Shown piece after piece: positions 34,333-46,712 of a stretch of DNA of 64,000 nt. Each line of letters opens with the position of its first letter. The stretch's first letter is position 1. The stretch is from positions 168,838,994 through 168,902,993 of the forward strand of contig NC_085141.1 of the NCBI RefSeq assembly GCF_024139115.2, in the 5' to 3' direction. Position numbers and translations under genes: made by a program. This DNA is from Armigeres subalbatus. Its lineage: Eukaryota; Arthropoda; Insecta; Diptera; Culicidae. The notes under the pieces are model-generated. The model did no database searches. It saw only the letters and a program-made list of their open reading frames with translations, and was not told where the DNA came from.

Positions 34333-34504
34333 AAGGTTCCCCCAAACACACGCGACGCGATTCTATCGCTTGGCGACAGCGATTTTGTCGCCGTTGGTAT
34401 GGAAGCGTAAATAGAACATTGCCAGCAGCGACCCAACGATAGAATCGCGGCGACTAGTTGTCACCGTCGCGGCGATGGAATCGCTTAGGTCTGGGGAAGC
34501 CTTT
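34333..34504. mobile_element. Small GC-richer MITE
   Basis: AAGGTTCCCCCAAACACACG and the inverse of its right end, AGGCTTCCCCAGACCTAAGCG, pair imperfectly. The interior repeats GCGATT/AATCGC words. No coding. Confidence 0.5.
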
Positions 34505-35014
34505 ACTTGTGTGTTTCTCAACCCTTTTAAACGAACGAGAAAGGCATCATCATTCATCTGCTCATCTTTTGTGTGTATTAGGAAAGATCATGCAGAAGCT
34601 GCAAATATTTGTTAATCGTTTTCTGCGTTTTACAATTCGAGCCTGCGCTTCATCGATGATGCCATCAGAAACCAATATCAACAGAAATTCGAGAGCGTGA
34701 ATAGAGGTGGGTCGAACACACATTACAACAGAACCCAATTGTCAAGGCGAATTTTTTTCGTGTAGCGGTCCTTGAAAAGCTACGAGGTAATTAAAACAAC
34801 TCTTTCATCTGTTTAGCATTTTCAGAGGTCGACACAAATCCGAAGAACTTTCTCCCTCCAATAGGTAACCGGTTGAGTACCGAAATCGTTTCATAGATTC
34901 CGGGTAAAGCATAGCGTTCGGCTCAATCGCGCACAGATGACTTAAAACCGACCGCAATACGATCCACTCGACCTAGTTCCCGGCTTAAAATGTGTGTACC
35001 TTGGAACTCTACAC

Positions 35015-35375
35015 GGAGAAACACGTTTACTTATTAATGGGTACTTTTTCCTTGCTATCTCTTTCTCACCGCTGAAAAATTTACCCATTTTGGGAGAATC
35101 AGTGGATCTACTCATTTAAATTAGTAAATCCACTTATTCTATCAAAATAGGGAAATTTTTCAGCAGAGAGAAAGAAATAGCAGAGAAAAAGTACCCATTA
35201 ACTGCCGTAATCTGAAAAAGTGACGTATACGCCATTTTCCAAAAATGGTGTTAACGAGTACTACTCATCGAGCTCTTTAACAGAAAAATGGAAAACATGC
35301 ATGTTGTAAAATGGCTGTTACGTCACTTTTCCAGATTACGGCAGTTAATGAGTAAATGATTTTTACCGGGTAGTG
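35015..35375. mobile_element. Two back-to-back hairpin elements
   Basis: TAATGGGTACTTTTTCC to its inverse ending CCCATTA forms hairpin 1 (35035-35200). AACTGCCGTAATCTGAAAAAG to its inverse ending CGGCAGTT forms hairpin 2 (35199-35346). Both are bracketed by CTACACGGAG and TACCGGGTAG, which suggests one MITE invaded by another. Confidence 0.6.
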
Positions 35376-36098
35376 ACGTGCGATAATAACGTTACCCGCG
35401 AAGTGAAAATGCGTTTTGCAAATGCGAACTTCGTAATCAACTTAAGTCCCATAGTCTGCAAAAAACAGACAAAATTTGCGCAGTATTCTAGGGTAAAACG
35501 ACCTATTATGAAGGGGTTAAGCGACGCGTCAAAACAAAATTGATTTCGAAAATTCTTTTAAAATGAACTGTTTATCATTAAGATTGAATTTCTTTCGGCG
35601 ATAGCAGTCTTAATAAACGGATAGAAATTTCATCCATTTGCTTCAAAAATATACATGTTTATTTCCAAAATGGTAATATGTTTGAATCAGAGTCTATTAT
35701 ATAGAGTTACGTAGGGATCCTATATTAAGAGATGTGCGAATACTTTTCCAGACGATTTAGCAACGCTGTTACTTTCGTAAACAAACGCTGCCAGCACTAG
35801 CCGCAGTGAAAAATGTTTAGGCTTGCACATGACTTCACATTCGAAGACACTTTTTGATTATTTTATCTATCATCTAGCAGTGCATTTTCGCTAAAATTAA
35901 AGAGCAATACGAATGAACACGACTATTTATACACTACCGCAACATTAGGACATACCACAACGATAGGACGTTTCACCCTACTCTGATTCTTCCGGTGGCT
36001 ATAAACGGCCAGGCTCTAAATACCGTAATCAATTTGATAATGACGATGATTTTTTCTCATCCGCACTAACACTAATGCAGTTTTCACCAAAATCAAAT
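35376..36098. other. No recognisable gene
   Basis: Mixed composition, and no frame with a domain. Confidence 0.35.
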
Positions 36099-36337
36099 AT
36101 TTCTCGGGTACTTATTCAAAAGGACGTATATGATTTTGTAAACAAAGATTCAAACGTCGATTTGTCCAATCTGATGACACTCCCACGCAATCCAACACCA
36201 CCAACAGGTAGCCGAAGGCTTCCGCTACCTGTCTGTAGTGATGGTTTGCGTGGGAGTGCTATCAAATTGGACAAATCGACGATTGAATCTTTGTTTACAA
36301 AATCACATACGTCCTTTTGGATAAGTACCCGAGATTT
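36099..36337. mobile_element. MITE with about 110-bp inverted ends
   Basis: CTCGGGTACTTATTCAAAAG at 36103 pairs with the inverse ending at 36333. The arms include the GTAAACAAAGATTCAA block and TTTGTCCAAT, with only a few mismatches. The centre is GGCTTCCGCTACCTG-like. The same open frame on each strand is a fold-back artefact. Confidence 0.8.
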
Positions 36338-36374
36338 TGCTGCAATTTCACAACTTACCTTCGTCAGCACATCA

Positions 36375-39352
36375 TTATTATTTATTTATTCAGACTAAGG
36401 CCGAAGGCGAAGTGGCCTGTGCGGTGCATAATAAGAATCTTCTCCATTCGGCTCGGTCCATGGCTACACGTCGTCAACCACGCAGTTTACGGAGGGTCCG
36501 CAAGTCATCTTCCACCTGATCGATCCACCTTGTCCGCTGCGCACCTCGCCTTCTTGTGCCCGTCGGATCGTTGTCGAGGACCATTTTCACCGGATTACTG
36601 TCCGACATTCTGGCTACGTGTCCGACCCACCGCAGTTGTCCGATTTTCGCGGTGTGAACGATGGGTGGTTCTCCCAGCAGCTCATGCAACTCGTGGTTCA
36701 TTCGCCTCCTCCACGTACCGTCCGCCATCTGCACCCCACCATAGATGGTACGCAGCACTTTCCTTTCGAAAACTCCAAGTGTGCGTTGGTCCACCACGAG
36801 CATCGTCCAGGTCTCGTGTCCGTGAAGGACTACCGGTCTAATGAGCGTTTTGTAGACTGTCGGTTTGGTACGGCGGCGACCAAAGTACGTAGGATTTCCA
36901 GCCACTATGCGTCTCCGAATTTCTTTGCTGGTATCATTTTCAGCAGTCACCAGTGAGCCCAAGTACACAAATTCTTCAACCACCTCGAATTCGTCACCAC
37001 CGATGCAAACTCGAGGTGGGTGGCTCACATTGTCTTCTCTTGTACCCCTTACTACCATGTACTTCGTCTTCGAAGTATTGATTACTTGACCATTCACTTA
37101 GCTTCCCTCTTCAGTATGATTTAGTCTTCCTCCATCTTCTAAAAGTTACGTGCCATAATATCTATGTCGTCGGCGAAGCCAAATAGCTGAACGGACTCAT
37201 TGAAAATTGTACCACTAGTGTTGATCCCATTTTTTTCTTTTTTTTTTTAACTATTTTTATTTGCTAATTATCTAATACATGCATTCATCTCTTAGACAAG
37301 GTGTTCCGTGTTTCCTTAACACTATCATCCTTATTTGCTATGTTACAGTTTTAGTTATTATTAATACATTTCAATTTCCTCTGTCAATTAGGATTTTACC
37401 TCTGGTTTAATTGAACCATGTAGGAATTACAATGTTTCGTGTTGATCCCTGCTCTTCGTATTACCCCTTCCAAAGCGATGTTGAATAGCAGACACGAAAG
37501 ACCATCACCTTGCCGTAACCCTCGGCGCGTTTCGTTTGTATCACATGCGGCTTTGAAGTCGATAAATAGATGATGTGTGATGTGCGGCATTTCTTATTAA
37601 GGAGGCTTTCAGCCCTTGGCTGGCTCACCTCCGGGCACATAAAACCTGCCTGGTACTGCCCCACGAAATCCCTTGCAATTGGTGCTAGTCGACGGCATAA
37701 AATTTGGGAGAGTACCTTGAAGGTGCGTTCAGCAATGTTATTGCGCGGTAGTTGCTACAATCCAGCTTATCCCCCTTTTGTAGATGGGACACACGACACC
37801 TTCCATCCACTCCTGTGGCAAAACTTCCTCCTCCCAAATCTTGGTAATGACCCAGTGCAGCGCTCTAGCCAGTGCCTCACCACCGTGTTTAAATAGCTCT
37901 TCTGGTAGTTGGTCAAATTGAGGAGCTTTGTTGTTCTTTAGCCGGCCAATCTCCGTCTGGATTTCCTGGAGATCCGGAGCTGGTAAAATTATGTCCTGCG
38001 CGCATTCTCCCAGGTCCATCACCATACCGCCATCTTCGTCTGCCACATCGCCATTCAGGTGTTCTTCGTAGTGCTGCCACCACCTTTGGATCACTTCTCG
38101 CTCGTTCGTAAGAAAGCTCTCGTTTATATCCTTGCACATATCAGGATGTGGCATATGGCCTTTACGTGAACGGTTCAACTCTCATAGAAATTTCGTGTGT
38201 TATTAGCGCGGTACAGTTGCTCCGTCTCTTCACGGTCTCGATCTTCCTGCTGGCGCTTTTTCCTCCGGAAAATCGAGTTTTGTCTGTTCCGCGCCCGTTT
38301 ATATCGTGCCTCGTTCGCCCTCGTGCGTTGTTGTAGAAATCTTGCCCATGCTGCATTCTTCTCTTCAACTAACTGCTCACATTCGCCGTCATACCAGTCG
38401 TTTCTCTGATCTGGGGGCACCGTGCCAAATGCAGCGATTGCGGTGCTACCAATGGCGGATCGAATATCTCTCCAGCCAACTTCAAGAGACGCTGCGCCTA
38501 GCTGCTCTTCCGTTGGGAGTGCCACTACCAGCTGCTGCGCGTATCCTTGAGCTAGTCTACCGCCATGTAGCCGCCCAATGTTAAGCAGCGGCGTCCGACT
38601 TCGACGCGTGCAGTACACCGTCGAGAGCTTTGAGCGCAGGCATACTACAACGAGGTAGTGGTCGGATTCAATAATCGCACTGCGGTAAGTGCGGACGTTC
38701 GTGATGTCGTTAGAACGTAGTCAATTTGGTTTTCCGTTTCTTGATTAGGTGATCCTAATGTGACCTTGTGGATATTTTTGCGGGGAAAGAAGGTGAATTG
38801 TACTACTATTCCGCGGGATGCTGCACCGTTGGTCGTTATCATTCGATATGGTGTGTAGACTATCCGGTCCGATGACTGGTCTATACATTTCCTCCCTTCC
38901 TACCTGTGCGTTCATGTCGCCGATGACGATTTTGACGTCCTGCAGTGGGCATCCATCGTATGTCTGCTCCAGCTGTGCGTACAACGCTTCTTTCTCGTCG
39001 TCGGGTCTCCCTTCGTCTGGGCAGTGCACGTTGATGATGCTATAGCTGAAGAAACGGTGTTTTATCCTCAGCTTGCACATCCTTGTGTTGATTGGCTGCC
39101 ACTCAATCACACGTTGGCGCATCTTACCCAGCACTATGAAGCCGGTTCCCAGCTCGTTGGTGGTGCCACAGCTTTGGTAGAAGGTAGACACTCGATGACC
39201 GCTTTTCCAAACTTTCTGTCCTGTCCAGAGCAGCGCTACGATGTCAAAGTTGTGGGGATGTAATTCATCGTAGATCATCCTGTCGCAACCTGCGAAACCT
39301 AGCGACTTGCAGTTCCATGTTCTAAGCTTCCAATCGTGATCCTTTATTCGTC
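36375..39352 (-). mobile_element. RTE-like LINE, near-complete but broken
   Basis: Minus-strand order: endonuclease (39278-38745, with NVHCPDEGRPDDEKEALY and IGDMNAQVGREE), linker (38618-38175), RT (38178-37396, with ALHWVITKIWEEEVLPQEW, QYQAGF, LFIDFKAA, GLRQGDGLSCLLFNIALEG), FGFADDIDI near 37170, then the C-terminal domain (37097-36474, with YKTLIRPVVLHGHETW, FERKVLRTIYGG, RWVGHVARMSDSNP, WIDQVEDDLRTL). The segment between IDFKAA and GLRQGD is deleted and there are several frameshifts. It ends in an AATAAATAAATAATAATG tail (+ 36370-36390). RTE/JAM1-like assignment comes from family knowledge. Confidence 0.85.
37229..37438 (-). mobile_element. Short poly-A retro-insert inside the RTE-like LINE
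   Basis: An 11-bp direct repeat GTGTTGATCCC (37218-37228 and 37439-37449) flanks a 210-bp piece with an A-rich tail on the minus strand (T run at 37231-37250). It splits the codons for GINT in the host LINE just before the FADD box. It is probably a 5'-truncated LINE 3' UTR; the parent is not identified. Confidence 0.75.
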
Positions 39353-39444
39353 GCCTAGGTCTTTACCGATTACATCGAGTCGTATTATTTCTTATATTGT
39401 TCATAATTATTGATTTTACAGGCAGCTTACTGGGCCTGCGCAAA

Positions 39445-39640
39445 CCTCCTTAGCCGCGCGGCTACAAAGCAAGACCATGCTGAGAATGGATGGGGTCGAC
39501 TCCCGGTGCCGGTCTAGACAATTTTTGGATTGGAAATTGTCTCGACTTCCCTGGCCATAAAAGTATCATTGTGTTAGCTTCATGATATGAGCTGATAGTT
39601 AGCTTCATGAGACATAAAACGTAACGGTCTAACTCATTCG
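39445..39640 (+). mobile_element. tRNA-derived SINE, second family
   Basis: CTCCTTAGCCGCGCGGCTAC, AAGCAAGACCATGCTGAG, GGTGCCGGTCTAGAC, GGAAATTGTCTCGAC and AAGTATCATTGTGTTAG follow the family order. The B box reads GGTCGACTCCCGG, one change from consensus. The 3' half is missing. Confidence 0.75.
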
Positions 39641-40397
39641 CAGCAAATCTTGTGGTGATCTTATTTTGGTTTTTTTGCGAGTTTTCCCGTTCAATCGGTC
39701 AGTTTGTGCCTGGTGAACCCTAGAACATTTCCTGCTAAACGGAACACAACTGTTGGCTTAGCTTTTTTTCAAGCGTGCTGAAGTGCAAAAGTGATTCTAA
39801 ATTGTTTTCTTCACTACGAAATCCAGCCCAGAAACGAAGAAAGTACTGAAAACAACAAAGTTATTAGTGGTACTAGAAGGTGTTATACTTTCACACTCAC
39901 GCCCATGATCGAGTCACTCAGTCGTTAGTAATATTATTTATCCACCGGTTCGTTTTGCTCAGTGCATTCACACGTCCGAATCGGTGCTGTTGATTCGAAT
40001 AGAGCAGCAAGTCCTGGTGCGCTTGGCAGTCTCAAAAGCCGAAACACTGCAGTTGACGTGCGAGACTCTGCTTCGACAACGGCTTTGGTGGAGGTCCATT
40101 CAGTGCGCATCCACACGCTTCATCTGCGGCGGCGCTGAAGAAGGATAGAGTAGTGTGTCTCGTTGCGTTTGGTTATATCAAAAGCTGAAACATCGATCGA
40201 CGCGCATGTCTCTGGTTCGACAACGGCCTGAGTGAAAGTATAGGGTGAACGATAAAGGGGATTTGTATGAACACACTGTATTCGCTTGGACACAAGATTG
40301 TGTGTGATTTTATACTGCCTTCTAGCTATCACATTAATTTTTCGTTGTCGTAGGGAAATCTATTCTGGGTTGGCTTATTCTGTGGGGTAGGAGATAA
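39641..40397. other. Probable 5' UTR/flank of the following LINE
   Basis: No gene on either strand: minus frames at 39934-40332 overlap each other and lack domains. The position directly upstream of ORF1 suggests LINE 5' sequence, unproven. Confidence 0.35.
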
Positions 40398-40406
40398 TTG
40401 AAAATT

Positions 40407-41655
40407 ATGGATGCATGTAAAGCGTGCGCTAGGAGCTTTGCGCGGTCTGACAGAAATGTTTTGTGCAGTGGGTCTTGCGGAAGGGTTTTTCATCCTGGCT
40501 GCGTTGGTTTGAATGCGACAAACTTTAAAGCATGGGCGGCGAACGTTGGACTACTCTGGTTTTGCGAAAACTGCAGGGTTAACTTCCACCCCAGCGTTAT
40601 GGATCGAGAAGCTGTGATTTTGAAAACTATGAGGGATCTTTTATTACGCGTCGATTCAATGGACCTACAGAGTCGGTCAATTTGGTGAAAATTTGAAGAC
40701 GCTTAATGGCTTAGTGTCTATCTCTACAACTGTCAGGCGTGATTCGAATTTTTCTTCAAGACTGCAGCAGTTTGCGATGTCCGGAACGGCAATTCATGAT
40801 CCTACCGAGTTCCACAATACCATCGATCGTTTCAATCTCGATCATTCGCTCCGCTCAAGTGCTGCCAACAATACTATCGCTGACGCAGGAGATCTTGATG
40901 TTTCCTTGGATAATGATGACCTTTACAACAATGATGGCCAAAACGCACCGAATCATCCAGAAGTCTGTTTGCCTACTGCTTCTTTTACCGGAATGAATGC
41001 TAGAACTATCACCGAAACCGAGACTTTCAACAATGCCACTGCACCTGCCACCGCTCCAGCCACCACCGCACTCGCCACCACCACTACCTCAACCACTAGT
41101 CGAGTAATTGCCACCACGTCCACCGCCGAACCAGCCACCGTCACTTTCTCCGCTGCTGCTACCTCAAATCCTGCCTCCACTACCACTACCTACGCCAGTG
41201 TGATTTCCAGGACTACTGCTGCTGCAAACACTGATACTCGTCCTGCTGCTGTTGCAAATACCGAAATTCGCTCTGCTGCACCATCAACATGTGAAGTGCC
41301 ACATGACTGTCGATTAAAGGTAGTTAACAGGAATCGTCCCCCAGTGCGCCAAATACCTACCGAAGAAACTATGAAATCATTCTACGTCACACCGTTCCAC
41401 ATTGAACAATCTGAGGAAGACATCATCGAGTATCTCCGCGAGACCATTAATATCGACAAATCTTCGCTTAAATGTGTTAAACTCGTCCCGCGAAATAAGG
41501 ACATTAACGAACTATCCTTCGTGTCGTTCAAATTATCTGTTTCGGAAGATCTTGCCACAGTTATCAATGATACATTTTATTGGCCAGAGGGTGTCGAAAT
41601 TCGCGAGTTTCAGCCAAAAAACGACAATGTACCCAGACGAATAGTCTCGACATAA
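40407..41655 (+). pseudogene. CR1/jockey-group LINE ORF1 with PHD finger
   Basis: The start ATG is at 40407. Residues 4-56 form a C4-H-C3 PHD-type zinc finger (C4, C7, C20, C24, H29, C32, C53, C56; CSGSCGRVFHPGC, LLWFCENC). A TGA at 40686 with a +1 frame change breaks the protein. The second frame (40693-41655) has an acidic stretch, a Thr/Ala-rich linker (41040-41280), and a C-terminal domain with FYVTPFHIEQSEEDIIEYLR and LVPRNKDINELSFVSFKL, the usual ORF1 tail in these LINEs. A PHD finger in ORF1 is known for some CR1/jockey-group elements. The protein would bind element RNA. Confidence 0.75.
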
Positions 41656-41769
41656 TCAGCGTAAGTAATAATCATACCAACGTACTATCTGATTCTAATT
41701 TATTAGTAACTGCTCCTTTACTCCCTCCATGTTTGGACATGTCAATTTACGAGGCCAAAAATTAAGTTC

Positions 41770-41997
41770 CATTATTTTGATTCCATGCACATGAGAAATT
41801 CACTTGAGAAACAGTCTAAAAACTTCATCAAAATTGGACTTCGTAATGCGAGGAGTTTGGGAAGTAACATAGATAACTATCGTTCTTTCTTAGAGAATTC
41901 TAAATTAGATATTCTGTCTATTACTGAAACCTGGCTCAAACCATCAATTACTAATAAGTCTATTGAACTCGTACCCCAACATTCGTATGCTAATTGA
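41770..41997 (+). pseudogene. LINE ORF2 endonuclease N-terminus, truncated
   Basis: Directly after ORF1 the frame reads KIGLRNARSLGSNIDNYRSF then LDILSITETWLKP, the first two motifs of an apurinic-type endonuclease (Asn and catalytic Glu). It stops after VPQHSYAN, and no RT follows, so the element is truncated or deleted here. Confidence 0.75.
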
Positions 41998-43119
41998 ACG
42001 TCAAAACATCAATGAAAACTGCTGTTGAAAATTTGAAACGAGAGACAAACTTGTTGACCGTATTGTTAATGTTGCTAAATTAGCAACGAAGCGCGCTCAA
42101 AATCAAAGCGATGCAACATCGTTCTATCCTAACAATACAATAATGCGCTAGCCGACACGCAAACATCTCTATGCATGCACAAGAAAACAATCATCACTTT
42201 ATCGATGTCAGATTTATTTACACACATCGGTTGAAAGCCATTTGGTCGAATGCAGGGCCGGATTCAGACGGCCTGAGGTCCCGGGGCCGACAGCTTGTGG
42301 AGGCCCCAAAATGTACATAAAGGTTGGTTATACAAAGCCAATATGAGAGAGCGTACACTCAGGACACTTGATTTAGTGCTTCTGGTTGGCGAGTCCGAGG
42401 ACCGCAATTTCACGCAACGGGCAGTGACCTTGGTCACAAAAGGACCTAGACGTAGAGGACGATTGTTCCTCTAGCCAATAGCTTTTAGCGTCAAGGAGGA
42501 AGACCTACTCGGGCTGTGGCCATAATCATAAAGGAGTTTACCCTGACATAGGGCGGCCTTGCCGTCATCAACCGAATTCATCAGAAGGAAGCACCTGAGC
42601 ATCTGAACCGACTCCACATCGCTGAAGACCGTCATTCCAGTCGATCGACCGACAATCTGGACAAACCTGGTCTGGACATTGCTGCCATCGTGAAGTTCCT
42701 TGAGGAGGTGCAGAAGGGAAACCACCGAATTGGATCCAGTAACCCACAGCGAGCGCTCGCAGGAAGTCAGACATCATGCACGCGTACAAAAAGGATGAGA
42801 TTGAGCAACGACTGCAACGCGCACATAAAATTTAGCGCACGCGAGTCTCACGAAGCTTCTGTACCTACCTCACATTAACATTGATGAGTCGCATTGAGAC
42901 ATCTCAATGCGATCAGCCCATGCGCTGTTTTCCATGACAAACCTTTGCAAACAACAGCGAAGGTGTGTAAAACAGCTTGGGCGGGAAATTTTCATTCAAT
43001 AATATCGTCACCTTAGTAACGCCAGCTGTGCATTCTTAGCGTTTGTTGTTGGGTAAATAATCAGTTGTATTTTACAGTGGGATAGGTAGGTATACGCAGG
43101 TTGGAGCTTTAAGAGTGTT
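41998..43119. other. No recognisable gene; possible hAT-like end
   Basis: CAGGGCCGGATT at 42254 followed by GGCCCCAAAA at 42303 resembles ends of hAT-type MITEs, but no partner end was located. Overlapping 60-84 codon frames are not supported. Confidence 0.35.
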
Positions 43120-43490
43120 TGAGCTCAAGCAGGACAATACTCGGCGGTAAACATGAGAACGACATCTGGTGGTGTCGCATGAATCACGAGTTATACTAGA
43201 TGTATGAAGGGTTGGGTATTCTCAAGCTTATACAACACGGCAGACTACAGTGGGCTGTACACGTTGTTCGTATGCCAGTAGAGCGTCAAGCGAAGATAAT
43301 ATTCAGTGAAAACCCCGGAAGAGGTCGTAGGTTTGGTGGAACATCGTGCAAACAATGGCTTTTTGCAGTTTAATAGGACCTGAGAACGCTGAACGTGCAG
43401 GGTGACTGTAAGCGATTGGCATAGGATCAGGGATTGAATTCAAAAGAGAATGAAAAAGTCTCTCACCTATCATCCCTGTATACATATACG
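43120..43490 (+). pseudogene. RTE-like LINE C-terminal fragment
   Basis: The plus strand reads WWCRMNHELY, MYEGLGILKLIQHGRLQWAV, HVVRMPVERQAKIIFSENPG and RGRRFGGTSCKQWL, with stops at several places. It is the same domain as at 36474-37097 and 58885-59614 but a different lineage. Confidence 0.7.
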
Positions 43491-46473
43491 ATATGTAGCA
43501 TACCGTGAGAGAGAAGGATATCTATTCGGCATTGGTAATCAAGTATCAAGTAAGAAGTCGAAAGATTAGGGGACATTGAGCCGCCAGCACCGGAAAATAA
43601 TCATGTTTTTGATGATAATGCTTTGCCGATTTGCTCGCAGCAACTCGCAATTCATTCGATGGAAATTTCCTTCACATTGTTTCCCATTGAAAATAGGCCA
43701 GATCGCAACTAAATTATTATTTTTACTAGACACGTTGTGACGTCCACAAAATACTTTTTGTTATGTGTAAAGTGATGATGATGAAGTATGAATAATCAAG
43801 TTATTAGGTTTCCAATCTATAGATAAGTAATGGTTTTTAGGATCGAAAACAGCAATTCTACAAAAAAGGTCCGTCTACTCTTTTCTCCATATTTTAGGTG
43901 GGCGAACAATTCTATTTCAATTGAGCGAAAATTCTTAAACTTGTCAAGTAGATAAGTGGGACCCCAATGTAACGTAAATCATCATATCTCGTCATCCTGA
44001 AACAATGGAAAACTTTCTACTCCACTTCGAGAAACTCAAATCACAACGCCTTACGCGACGATGATGATGACGACGACGCTCACATGGTCTACCGCGTTCC
44101 CATAGAAGGGAAACAATAACAACAACGATTCCACTTATCATCCACAGGGGCTCGTTCAATGCTATCAAGAAGTGAAGTTTTCATAAATATTTCCCCGTAT
44201 CATGAACAATCGAGTGACTGAGCTACTCCGAAGTAGATTTTTATGGATGTCACCACGTTAGACCATCCATTACCGAGAATCCCTTCAACGCTCGACAGCT
44301 CTCGTGCCAGAGCCACCAGCAATCAGGCATCCCGGTCCCTACCCACTGGGTCCACCGTTCTTCGGTTGCCGGTTTTGATATTGTTACCAGGCGGACGTTT
44401 TGACAGCGTGATCAGTACCGAGAACGGGAATAATGGGATAATAACTTTTCCAGTCCCCACTGAGCAGCTCGCTCACCCGCCGATGAAGAAGCCGGCGCAT
44501 CGACGACGTCGGATGAAAAAAAAAAGTTGTTACAATGATAACATAGAGCCCGTTCCGGAGCATGTTTGAACTTTGAAGTGTTGTTTTTTCTCATCCCGGT
44601 TATCGCACCCATCTACCCGTAGTACCTAGTAGCTATGCATGCATGATTATATCCGTTTCCCAAGCTTTGCTGTGTGTGGCACATGAAACATGCACCGCGC
44701 AACAATAACACACCGACCCGTTGGCGTTGGGGCGTCGTTGGCTGGATGCGTTCGCTCAGATTCTCCCCAGTGATTCGAAACTTTCCGGGGTCGACGTTGA
44801 GGAGATCGTATAAGGGAAAAAGCAAACTCGCCTTCATTTTGCACCCCAACTTCCATTAGACCGGTACGGTTTATATTTTTGTTGGTGTATTTACTCTGGA
44901 ACTTATGTAACGTTCATAGTTATTGGATACTCTTATAACACGTACTACCAAGGGCTGTCAAATTCGTACTTTTGATGAAACTACTTTAGATACCTTATGC
45001 ATAAACATTTCTTACGGTTAGCCTTCAAGGTGATTATAGAATGAAGCCTGTGGTGAATTTCAAATTCACCACACGATTATCTACATAAATACATTTCCAA
45101 AAGCTCAAATCTGGCGTAATAGTTTTCGTACAGTGCCGAAACTCAAATTATGATTGTTCAGCATAACTAAGCAAACGATCTACCATTATTTCAGCCCCAT
45201 ACGCGTTATGGTTCTTTTATCTCGTGCTCTTGAAAAAAATATTGGAAAAGCACGTGGTTTACAAAATGGCTGATTTCTGGCTTTATTGTATAATCACCTT
45301 AAGTACCTTTCGTATATGGGTGTAGCGCACAGCTGTTAGTAGCATTGATTCGTACCACCCATTGTTTCATTGGGATTTGTGCCATCAAAAACGCAAGTGA
45401 AGACTTGACCGGCCAGTTGTAAGATTCGATTCTAAGAAAAAGTTCCACCTCTCACAAGCGAGCAGCTCTTAGTGTTTATCAGATTTTGGCATGACACATT
45501 GACACATAGTTAGTATCTTCCAAAAGATCCATTCTCTTGACTCTATTTGGTGCGAAATTTTCAGAATATCATCATTACTGTAATCAAATGAAAACACGAC
45601 TTTGCTTCAATCTGATCAAACCAGTCTAGCGCTTGTCTACCAGACTGCGAACGACGACGTGCAATATGCTGTCAGTATGAACAAATAGTATTGGGATTTT
45701 TCCGACTGTTAGCTAACGCCAGCAGTTTGGTTTAAGGAAAAAGTCTCATATATACGCCATAACACCCACCGAATTTGAAGCTCGTCGCAAAAAACGGAAG
45801 GAAAAGCATCGTTGGATGGTTGATGTTAAACATATATTGACAGGCAAACCATTCGCGCTCTTTGCATAGTAGAGAAGCCTGGAAGTGACTTTTCGGTGTG
45901 ATCATAATAAGATTTTGTAAAAAAAATCTCTGGGAGATTATTATTAAAATACCTAATCATAATATTATTTTAATGCAGTGAGTGTACCAATTTATAAAAA
46001 AAAACACACACACAAGTTTTACCAAAAAAAAAAGTTTTGAAGCATCGCGCAAATAGTGCTTCGAGCTACCAACCCGCAGAATCCCGCTACAATATAACAA
46101 CCCAAGCATGAAAGAAGGAAGATTTTCAAAATAGGGCAGCAAAAGCACAAAGGCACCAAAGCCGACCGCGGTTGTCAACCGACGAAATAGAAATGTTATC
46201 ATTAGTTGCTCTATTCTTCGCCGTCGTAGTTTTCGTGGAGTATGGCTTAATGAGATTATCGATTGGCTGTTTAACGTCTCTTGCGATGAAGCTATTTTGC
46301 TCCTGTTTCATTTTGTGAGCGCTCTCACCCAGCAATGGCACAATAGCATTAAAGTGTGTCTCTATTGAGTGAAAAGATTTTTCACCCAATACTTTAAATG
46401 TCGGGAAATAAGATTAGGACAATAACTTTCGGCTACGACGATAAATATTTTTTTGTTGTTATTGATATCGTTT
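43491..46473. other. 3 kb without a recognisable gene
   Basis: A family R fragment lies near 43620-43720 (CACATTGTTTCCCATTGAAA, AGGCCAGATCGCAACT). Frames at 44243-44569 (+, 108 codons) and 44412-44849 (-) overlap and show no domain. A small hairpin GTGGTGAATTTCAAATTCACCAC sits at 45051-45073. Confidence 0.4.
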
Positions 46474-46712
46474 AGACTCAAACTCCGAACAGACTCTTAT
46501 TCCGAACACTCGAAAAATACAGATTTATCTGGAAGATTCCGATTCTGTTACAAGAATAAAGATTTTTTTGGCGATCGCATAATTGCCCAACAATTAGTTA
46601 AAGTTAAAATTTTGCATTTTAGTGTTTTTGAGGTGATTTTCGGAATTTTAATCAAAGTATTCGGAGGTCGAGACAATATTAACTATGCGTGTTCGGGATT
46701 TGAGACCAACTT
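46474..46712. mobile_element. MITE related to the one at 25558
   Basis: GACTCAAACTCCGAACA and ATTCCGAACACT on the left are matched by GTGTTCGGGATTTGAGACC on the right. Arms are diverged, about 50 bp. Confidence 0.55.

Noticed and set aside
36317..36956. 174- and 112-codon + strand ORFs
   Set aside because: Antisense to the RTE-like C-terminal domain, which shows the conserved residues.
42254..42320. hAT MITE starting CAGGGCCGGATT
   Set aside because: No matching inverted end or 8-bp duplication was located, so it is only mentioned as possible.
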